NCBI GenBank assembly: GCA_001298545.1 | Contig: LJCX01000030.1 | Span: 186,001-250,000, forward strand | Direction: 5' to 3' | DNA length: 64,000 nt | DNA from: Actinobacteria bacterium OV320 | Lineage (GTDB): Bacteria; Actinomycetota; Actinomycetes; Streptomycetales; Streptomycetaceae | Notes under the pieces: model-generated | What the model was told of the DNA's origin: nothing | The model's input: the letters and a program-made list of their open reading frames with translations, nothing else | Databases searched by the model: none | In this document: positions 58,007 through 64,000 of the stretch, piece by piece | Layout of the letters: the number at the start of each line of letters is the position of its first letter | Numbering within the stretch: the stretch's first letter is position 1 | Position numbers and translations under genes: made by a program

Positions 58007-58319
58007 GGAGGCCTCAGATGCCCCCTGGGGCCGGGCGCCGCCGGCCGTCCCGTAAGATCACTCGGACGAGACTCCTCCCAGGGTTACAGGCAATTCACAA
58101 TTTCCTCACTTGCCCCGGGAACTATCCGGGGAACCACCCGTACGGGTAGTCTTATTCGAACTCAACTCCCGCCCCTCAAGCGGCAGTTCGAGCAGAACGT
58201 CGCCCTGGGCATTCCCTTGCACTTCCTTGGCGGCCTCTTGCCCCGAAACCCCCTGAGGGACGGCGGGATTGCGCCACTATGGCGGGCGTTACGCCCTATC
58301 CCAATGCAAGGGACCCCTG
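58007..58319. other. Intergenic region with palindromes before the DUF2637 gene
   Basis: AT-richer than its surroundings. It holds the hairpin CCCCGG-N7-CCGGGG (58113-58131) and the perfect 12-bp palindrome ACCCGTACGGGT (58136-58147), followed by TAGTCTTAT, which could contain a -10 box. No gene is seen. Confidence 0.45.
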
Positions 58320-59384
58320 ATGAGATTGACCGACATATCGCTGAACTGGCTGCTTCCCGGCGCCGTACTGCTCCTGGGCATGCTGGCGGCGGTGGCGGTG
58401 CTGGCGCGCGGCAAGCGCTCCTCCGGGGCAAACGCGAGCGCGGACGATTCGTGGGAGCGTACCGAGGAGCGCCGCAGGCGCAAGGAGGCCATATATGGCA
58501 CTGCCTCCTACGTTCTTCTGTTCTGCTGCGCGGCCGTTGCCGCCGCCCTCTCCTTCCACGGCCTGGTCGGCTTCGGCCAGCAGAACCTCGGCCTGACCAA
58601 CGGCTGGGAGTACCTCGTCCCGTTCGGCCTCGACGGCGCGGCCATGTTCTGCTCCGTCCTCGCGGTGCGCGAAGCCAGTCACGGCGACGCCGCACTCGGC
58701 TCCCGGATACTCGTGTGGACGTTCGCGGGCGCGGCCGCCTGGTTCAACTGGGTGCACGCGCCCAGGGGCCTCGGTCACGACGGCGCGCCCCAGTTCTTCT
58801 CCGGCATGTCCCTCTCGGCGGCCGTGCTCTTCGACCGGGCCCTGAAGCAGACCCGCCGGGCCGCGCTGCGCGAGCAGGGCCTCGTGCCCCGTCCGCTCCC
58901 GCAGATCCGCGTCGTGCGCTGGGCACGCGCCCCCCGCGAGACCTACAAGGCCTGGTCGCTCATGCTCCTCGAGAACGTGCGCAGCCTGGACGAGGCCGTC
59001 GACGAGGTCCGTGAGGACAAGGCCCGCAAGGAAGAGACGAAGCTGCGCCGCCGCGAGCAGCACCGCGTCGAACGGGCGCAGCTGAAGGCGATCAGCCGGG
59101 GTCACGGCCCCCGCTTCCCCGGCCGCGGTGGCGGCGGTGGCCGTCCGGTGGAGGCCCCGGCCGCCCTGGAACCGGCCACGGCCGAGCGGGTCTCAGCGGA
59201 GCCTGCCATAGCGAACTCGGCGGAGCAGCTGCCCGTACGCTCACGGCACTCCCTTCAGCCCGTACGCCACGGAGCTGACTCCTCGCTCACCGTCGACCTC
59301 ACCGCGGAGGACGACACCATGGCCCTGCCGCGCCTCGACTCCCTGGAGCGCAAGCTCAAGGACCTGGAGCAGCAGTTCGGCTGA
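58320..59384 (+). CDS. DUF2637 membrane protein (SpdB-like)
   Basis: 354 residues from ATG 58320, with AAGGGA upstream. A first helix (LLPGAVLLLGMLAAVAVLA, ~10-30) and a charged linker (SWERTEERRRRKEA) precede three more helices (YVLLFCCAAVAAALSFHGLV, LVPFGLDGAAMFCSVLAV, ILVWTFAGAAAWFNWVHA), together the DUF2637 core. The cytoplasmic C-terminal half is charged and helical, with a Gly/Pro-rich segment and a terminal coiled coil (LDSLERKLKDLEQQFG). Related proteins include plasmid-spread SpdB types and many chromosomal Streptomyces proteins of unknown role. Confidence 0.85.
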   Translation: MRLTDISLNWLLPGAVLLLGMLAAVAVLARGKRSSGANASADDSWERTEERRRRKEAIYGTASYVLLFCCAAVAAALSFHGLVGFGQQNLGLTNGWEYLVPFGLDGAAMFCSVLAVREASHGDAALGSRILVWTFAGAAAWFNWVHAPRGLGHDGAPQFFSGMSLSAAVLFDRALKQTRRAALREQGLVPRPLPQIRVVRWARAPRETYKAWSLMLLENVRSLDEAVDEVREDKARKEETKLRRREQHRVERAQLKAISRGHGPRFPGRGGGGGRPVEAPAALEPATAERVSAEPAIANSAEQLPVRSRHSLQPVRHGADSSLTVDLTAEDDTMALPRLDSLERKLKDLEQQFG

Positions 59385-59402
59385 CGGACGATCAGTTGTC
59401 AT

Positions 59403-59441
59403 GGGAAGGGGGCGCGACCGCCGAGGTCGCGCCCCCTTCCC
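59403..59441. terminator. Bidirectional terminator between DUF2637 and anti-sigma-like genes
   Basis: A 17-bp perfect stem (GGGAAGGGGGCGCGACC at 59403-59419 with its complement at 59425-59441) around a 5-nt loop, between two convergent genes. Confidence 0.85.
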
Positions 59442-59503
59442 GTTGCCCGTTGCCCGCCGCTCGGCAACCGCCGCTCAACGGCCGGTCGCCCGGCTGTCCT
59501 CGC

Positions 59504-59992
59504 TCACGCGGCCCCGGCGCCCAGCTCGAACCAGACGACCTTGCCGCCGCCCTGCGCCCGTACCCCCCACGTGTCCGCGAGGGACTCCACCAGGACCAGA
59601 CCCCGGCCGTGCGTGGCCTCGTCGGCGCTCGGCACCCTCGGCCGGGGACGCTGGGCCACGGAGTCCCGCACCTCCACCCGCAGGCCGGACGGGGAGACGG
59701 TGGCCGTCAGGACCGCGTCGTCGTCGGTGTGCACGAGCGCGTTGGTGACGAGTTCACTGGTGAGCAGTTCCGCCGTCTCCGACCGGCCCGGCCTCCCCCA
59801 GCCCCGCAACAGTTCCCTCAGCGCCCGGCGCGTCTCGGGCACCGCCCGCAGGTCGGCCCGTCCGAGTCTGCGACTCAGCTGCGCCGCCCGGTTCTGCTCC
59901 GCCACGTCCTCGGCCCTGCTCTCCCCCGCCTGTCTCGTCGCCGAGGTGCTCGCGATCGCCGTCGGACCGCTTCCCCGTGCCTGCCTCTCCAT
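59504..59992 (-). CDS. ATP-binding protein, anti-sigma-factor-like (HATPase_c, RsbW/SpoIIAB fold)
   Basis: 162 residues from ATG 59992. After a ~40-residue polar N-terminus comes an isolated GHKL ATPase: VPETRRALRELLRGWG, TSELVTNALVHTDDDAVLTA (N box), LRVEVRDSVAQRPRPRVPSA (G1, with Asp) and GRGLVLVESLADTWGVRAQG (G2). Streptomyces have dozens of such small kinases, usually antagonists of sigma factors or partners of anti-anti-sigma proteins. No partner is adjacent. Confidence 0.88.
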   Translation of the reverse strand: MERQARGSGPTAIASTSATRQAGESRAEDVAEQNRAAQLSRRLGRADLRAVPETRRALRELLRGWGRPGRSETAELLTSELVTNALVHTDDDAVLTATVSPSGLRVEVRDSVAQRPRPRVPSADEATHGRGLVLVESLADTWGVRAQGGGKVVWFELGAGAA

Positions 59993-60951
59993 GACCCCCG
60001 CCCGCGTGTCGATGTGGGTTCCCCTCCTGCTCGAACACGTTCACGGGGATCCTTGCCCGGTCGGCACCGCGCCAGTCATGTCGAATCATCGACGCCGGGG
60101 TGTTCGGCCATGTTCGGGCGGGCGTCCAGGACACCGCGGGGAACGGGGAGACCGTACGACAGCACTGTTCGGGCCGTCCGGGAGGGGCCGCAAGCGGCAC
60201 GTACGCCCCCGCCCGAGCGCGTCCGGAGCGAGCGCCGTGACGGTTGATGCGTCCCGCGCGGCTCGTGGCCCCTGTTCCGCCGGTGACGTCGGCGTGGCCC
60301 CGAGCGGGACGAGCCGCTGCCGGTGGGCCGGGCCGTTCGCGCCAGCCCTGATCCCGCCGCGGCCGGCGCGCGGCGGCGAAAGCCCTGGTCGACGAGCCGG
60401 TTCCGCTTTGCGGGACAGACAACGGCGCAAAGGGCGGGCCGCCGGGCAGCGGCGGTGATCGGCCCCGGGCCCCGGGCGAAGGGGCTGCCGCACGACGGCG
60501 CCGCCGTGCCTTCCGGGGGGCGTGCACCCGCGCAACGGCACCTGAACATCACCTCCCCCGCGAGCGGGAGTGAGCCGGCGTATCCGCGGTGCGATACGGC
60601 CGCCGCCCCGGCCGTCACGACCGCCTCCGTGGCTACGCGCCCAAGCGGCACACCGACCACCGGGAATCGGCCCGACCACCTGTCCGCCCCTGCCTACCTG
60701 TCCGTGTGCGAAGAAGGGGTGGGGCGGCCGGTACCGCCCCCACCGCGTCGTCCGCCGACCTGCACCGCGCCGCCGCGCCGAGCGCGCCCCCGTGCGGCCG
60801 ACGAGGTTGGCCGGAATCCGCCGGTGCGCACACGGCCGCGGCCGGGAACAGGGTTCGACGGACCGGTGATCGAACTGTTGGCTCCCCGGCACTCCACGAC
60901 GACCTGTGCCGCCTGGGCCGCCGATACCGCTCCCGTCGGAACGGTGGTGAC
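59993..60951. other. Gene-free stretch of about 960 bp
   Basis: Long open frames exist on both strands, but all are Arg/Pro/Gly-rich, lack ribosome sites and resemble no family. Short AT-richer patches (60000-60120) precede the anti-sigma-like gene. A terminator-like hairpin with GTGGGGCGG/CCGCCCCCAC arms lies at about 60716-60751. The region may be a decayed gene or hold an RNA; nothing further can be supported. Confidence 0.5.
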
Positions 60952-61488
60952 CTAGCCGGCCTCGACTCCCTTCGTGCCGATGTGGAAGATCTTGTGGGTG
61001 CCGCGGGTCATGTCGACGATGAGCTGCGTGGTGTCGCTGCCCCAGGTGAGCGTGACGACGGCCTCCGTGTAGTTCGCCGTGCCGTTGTCGGTGACCTTCC
61101 ACGCGAGCGGGACGTTCTGCGCCTGGAGGACGCCGTTGGCGTGGTTCTTGTCCTCCCAGGCCGCCAGCTCCTTCTGGAAGGCGGGGGTCAGGTAGTGCTT
61201 GCGGAGTTCGTCCGCGAGCTTGCCGCCGCCCTCGTCGGTCACCGCGTCGATGTAGGCGCCGTAGAAGTCGGCGATGCGCGTGATGTTGTCGGACGGCTTG
61301 CCGCTCACGCTGCGCGGGCTGCCCGCGGAGGCCTGCGCCGTCACGCCGAGACCGAGGGCCAGCGCGAGGCCGGCGGCCACGGCCGTACGGCGGCGGGCGG
61401 TACGGAAACGGGTTGTGCTGCTCTTGCCGGTCGCGCTGTTGTCGCTGGTCGTGCTGTTGTTGCTGGTCATGCTGTTGTCGCTGGTCAT
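60952..61488 (-). CDS. Secreted protein of unknown function
   Basis: 178 residues from ATG 61488; the ATG at 61470 is also possible. The first 26 residues are an unusual Asn/Ser/Thr-rich repeat (TSDNS, TSNNS units from a 15-18-bp DNA repeat). A twin-Arg-like signal follows (RTARRRTAVAAGLALALGLG), cleaved after QASA. The mature domain (~120 residues) has IADFYGAYIDAV, RKHYLTPAFQKELAAWEDKN and AVVTLTWGSDTTQLIVDM, a small alpha/beta fold I cannot name. It lies 137 bp downstream of the next secreted-protein gene on the same strand. Confidence 0.75.
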   Translation of the reverse strand: MTSDNSMTSNNSTTSDNSATGKSSTTRFRTARRRTAVAAGLALALGLGVTAQASAGSPRSVSGKPSDNITRIADFYGAYIDAVTDEGGGKLADELRKHYLTPAFQKELAAWEDKNHANGVLQAQNVPLAWKVTDNGTANYTEAVVTLTWGSDTTQLIVDMTRGTHKIFHIGTKGVEAG

Positions 61489-61625
61489 GTGCGTGTTCCC
61501 CGTGGTTCTCGTGTGTGCGGCCTGTCCGGCCCGACTGGTGGCTGTGCGGTCGTACGGGGCCACCGGCCCTCCCGACCCCCGTGGCGGGAGGGCGGCGGCC
61601 CCGGTTCTTCCTCGGTGGTCGTGGG

Positions 61626-62258
61626 TCAGTGGAGCTTGTTGACGGCCGTGACGGTCGTCTTCTTGAAGGCCTTCACCGGGGCGTCGCCGAAGTCGCCCAG
61701 CTGGCCCCAGTCCACGACCGTGACCGTCGTACCGTCCCGGCCGACCGAGAGGAGGCGGATGTCGGTCGCGCCCCAGGAGGTCTCGGTGTGCAGGCCGTAG
61801 ACGTGGGCGCCTTCCTCCACGTTGAGCTTCCCGTAGTCCTTGAGCGTGGCCTCGACCTCCGGATCGGCCTGCTCGATCCACACCGGGCAGGACTTGATGT
61901 CCTGGTTGACCCGTGCGAACCGGCCCTTCGCCGCGCTGACGCTCGACAGCTCGACGCTCACCTGGCGGGCGCTCGTGTCGAGGTCGGTCCGGAAGTCCCG
62001 GTACCAGGAGTCCCGGCCGTCGCCCAGCGCCATGCCGAGGCAACGGTCCACCTCCACGTCCGGGGACGCGCCGGCGGTGACCCTGCCCGCCGTCCAGGAC
62101 GAGCTGGGGTGCGGCGGAAGGTCGGCCGCCGAGAGGAAACCGGGCGGTCGCACAGTGGCGGCGCCGGCCGGTACGGCGAGCACGGTACCGAGGGCGAGGC
62201 CCGCAGCCGTGAGTGCGGTGAGCCCGGTGAGCGTGCCGGCTCGGGTGCGCTTGGACAT
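61626..62258 (-). CDS. Secreted protein of unknown function
   Basis: 210 residues from ATG 62258. Signal peptide at residues 1-33 (MSKRTRAGTLTGLTALTAAG, cleaved after AGAA). The mature part begins PPGFLSAADLPPHPSSSWTA and contains two Cys (VDRCLGMAL, IKSCPVWIEQ) likely to form a disulfide, with alternating strands (TDIRLLSVGRDGTTVTVVDW). The form is like exported sensor-like domains of actinobacteria, without any catalytic motif. It is divergent from the membrane-tethered HTH gene, with 222 bp between. Confidence 0.78.
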   Translation of the reverse strand: MSKRTRAGTLTGLTALTAAGLALGTVLAVPAGAATVRPPGFLSAADLPPHPSSSWTAGRVTAGASPDVEVDRCLGMALGDGRDSWYRDFRTDLDTSARQVSVELSSVSAAKGRFARVNQDIKSCPVWIEQADPEVEATLKDYGKLNVEEGAHVYGLHTETSWGATDIRLLSVGRDGTTVTVVDWGQLGDFGDAPVKAFKKTTVTAVNKLH

Positions 62259-62480
62259 GGGTGTCCCCCGTGAGTGAGTGCAGGGCAGTGGGTCGTCGCC
62301 ACGACGCCGGTTGGTCGGTCCGGCCCTGGTCGGTGCGACACCAAGAGCATCGGCGCTGTGGGCGGTCCGGTGCAACGGTCAGCGCCCGATCGGCCGAGGT
62401 GGAACCATCCCAGCCCATCTGACGTGCAGGTATATGAGTGCCTGGGATGACCGCCGGGCCGGACGAACACAGGGAGAACG

Positions 62481-64000
62481 GTGTCGACCGACGACGGTGT
62501 GGCCGATGTGACGGAGTTCGCGGCGCTGCTGACGGAACTGAAGGGGCGTACGGAGCGCAGCTACGGCTCCCTGGCCCGCCGGCTGGGCATGAACACCTCG
62601 ACGCTGCACCGGTACTGCGCCGGGGAAGCGGTTCCACAGGACTTCGCCCCCGTCGAACGTCTCGCGGAGTTCTGCGGGGCGACCCCCGAGGAACGCCTCG
62701 AACTGCACCGGCGGTGGCTGCGAGCGGTGGCGGCCCGCCAGCGGGCCCGGACCGCGGCGACTTCGGAGACACCGGAACCCGGGGAAACAGCTGGAACACC
62801 GGAAGCTCATACAGCCCGGGCAGCCGAGGCAGCCGACGCAGCCCAGGAAACACGTGAGTCCTACGAACGGTCGGAAACACCGGGAACGGCAGCCTTACCG
62901 GTAACGCGGGAAACGCGTGAAACGCGTGAAACGTCAGTAACAGTTGGGGCGCCGGAAACACCGGAAACCGTGACGCCCTCGGAGACCGCGAAACCCTCCG
63001 AAACACCGGCGGGAACGAAACCCCGGCCTACGGCAGACACGCAGGCCCGGAAACCGGACGGGAAACAGGTACCGCCTCGCCGTTGGTACCGCCGCCCGGG
63101 CACCACGGTCGCCGTCGGTGTCACCTGCGCGCTGCTCGCCACCCTGGGAACACTGTCCGCGCTGCCCGGCGGCGGCCATCCCTCGGCCTCCGGCTACGTC
63201 GGCCGGCCCTCCGAGTCCGCCACGGCCGCGCCCCGGACGACGGACTCGACCCACTCCTCCACGCCCGGCGCCGGCTCGACCACCTCGCCCACCTCCGGCA
63301 CCGCCTCCCCTTCCGCCCGCCCCGCGAAGAGCTCCCCGGTCCCGGACACCTCCCCGGCCGGCGGCAAGACATCGGAACCCGCGTCGGGCGTACCGCTCGC
63401 CTGGACCGTCGACTCACAGGTCTGGGCGCTCGGCTGCGGTCACGACTACGTCATCGACAAGCCGCCGACGCAGGTTCCGCCGCCCCCGGCGGAGCAGGAC
63501 GCCGGCCCCTGGGCAACCGCCCAGGGGGCGGTGCACGGGCGGGAGACCAACGTGGAGATCTCGGTGCAGGGCCGCAACTCCACGGCCGTCGTACTGACGG
63601 CGCTGCGCGTGCGGGTCGTCGGTCGTGCCGCACCCATGACGGGCACCGCGTACGCCATGGACCAGGGCTGCGGCGGTTCTCTCAGCAAGCGTTACTTCGC
63701 GGTCGACCTGGACAAGGACCGTCCCGTGGCGCACTCCGTCGCCGGCAACGACGCGGGCACGCCGATCCCGGCGGTGAGCCTGCCCTACCGCGTGTCCAGC
63801 ACCGACCCCGAGGTGCTGCTGGTCACGGCACGGACCGAGACCTGTGCCTGCGACTGGTACCTCGAACTGGACTGGTCGTCCCAGGGGCGCACCGGCACGG
63901 TCCGGATCGACGACCGCGGCCGCCCGTTCCGCACGAGCGGCATCAAGGGGCTGCCGCGCTACTGGTACGGCACCGAGAACGGTGAACGTCAGTGGGTCCC
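62481..64000 (+). CDS. Membrane-tethered HTH (XRE-like) protein with extracellular domain, partial
   Basis: At least 506 residues from GTG 62481, with AGGGAGA upstream; no stop before the window end. N-terminal XRE-type helix-turn-helix (SYGSLARRLGMNTSTLHRYC, residues ~28-47). A Glu/Thr/Pro-rich linker (~90-200) with ETRETRET-type repeats follows, then a single membrane helix (TTVAVGVTCALLATLGTLSA, ~212-231). The external part starts Ser/Thr/Pro-rich, then folds into a beta-rich domain with four or more Cys (WALGCGHDYVIDKPP, MDQGCGGSLSKRYF, RTETCACDWYLELDW). This links an outside domain to a cytoplasmic DNA-binding domain through one helix; the signal is unknown. Confidence 0.88.
   Translation, partial: MSTDDGVADVTEFAALLTELKGRTERSYGSLARRLGMNTSTLHRYCAGEAVPQDFAPVERLAEFCGATPEERLELHRRWLRAVAARQRARTAATSETPEPGETAGTPEAHTARAAEAADAAQETRESYERSETPGTAALPVTRETRETRETSVTVGAPETPETVTPSETAKPSETPAGTKPRPTADTQARKPDGKQVPPRRWYRRPGTTVAVGVTCALLATLGTLSALPGGGHPSASGYVGRPSESATAAPRTTDSTHSSTPGAGSTTSPTSGTASPSARPAKSSPVPDTSPAGGKTSEPASGVPLAWTVDSQVWALGCGHDYVIDKPPTQVPPPPAEQDAGPWATAQGAVHGRETNVEISVQGRNSTAVVLTALRVRVVGRAAPMTGTAYAMDQGCGGSLSKRYFAVDLDKDRPVAHSVAGNDAGTPIPAVSLPYRVSSTDPEVLLVTARTETCACDWYLELDWSSQGRTGTVRIDDRGRPFRTSGIKGLPRYWYGTENGERQWV

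Noticed and set aside
60323..60955. 210-codon plus-strand frame in the gene-free region
   Set aside because: Pro/Arg/Ala-rich, no ribosome site and no internal similarity to any family; typical random GC-rich frame.

Overview
The window is high-GC actinobacterial DNA, almost certainly a Streptomyces chromosome. Codons end mostly in G/C, GTG and TTG starts are common, genes often overlap by 4 bp (ATGA/GTGA), and the families present are typical of the genus (LAL and GAF-LuxR regulators, TIGR04222 and DUF2637 proteins, PucR, FurA-KatG, GH43 enzymes with RICIN or AbfB domains). No rRNA, tRNA, CRISPR array, transposase or integrase was seen.

Layout. 1-1.98 kb: AT-richer minus-strand genes of unknown function, probably the edge of an accessory element. 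2-8.2 kb: a glyoxylate module, hyi-glxR on the plus strand and gcl on the minus strand, sharing a TTCCG-N5-CGGAA palindrome, with a DauR-like HTH gene and a thiamine-binding-like gene divergent from hyi. 8.4-19.2 kb: a zinc-ribbon/Mrr-like protein, two coupled acyl-CoA synthetases with a divergent GAF-LuxR regulator, a large LAL regulator, a secreted trypsin, and an AlkZ-like winged-helix protein.

19.4-31.1 kb is the most striking region: an MFS transporter, an IclR regulator and a tight six-gene operon (quercetinase-like cupin, alpha/beta hydrolase, GH78 alpha-L-rhamnosidase, hydroxyquinol-type intradiol dioxygenase, FAH-family hydrolase, FAD monooxygenase), followed by a convergent SGNH hydrolase. 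The MFS gene and the operon carry almost the same 53-bp promoter element. The gene set matches what would be needed to import a rhamnosylated flavonol such as rutin or quercitrin, remove the sugar, open the flavonol ring, hydrolyse the resulting depside and degrade the phloroglucinol half.

31.3-45.9 kb: an MMPL transporter with a two-component system, a class V aminotransferase, furA-katG (katG ends in a (CTGAT)14 tract), two secreted GH43 enzymes, a lipoprotein deacetylase with a palindromic and probably leaderless promoter, an SRPBCC protein and an orphan LanC-like protein with a C-C-C zinc site. 45.8-54.8 kb: a purine module, consisting of XdhC (with a tandem-repeat insertion), an AzgA-like permease, the three xanthine dehydrogenase subunits and a divergent PucR regulator. 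55-64 kb: a TPR protein, a GntR/FadR regulator, an iron-box-controlled FhuF-like protein, a DUF2637 membrane protein, an anti-sigma-like ATPase, a roughly 1-kb gene-free stretch, two secreted proteins, and a membrane-tethered HTH protein that runs off the right edge.
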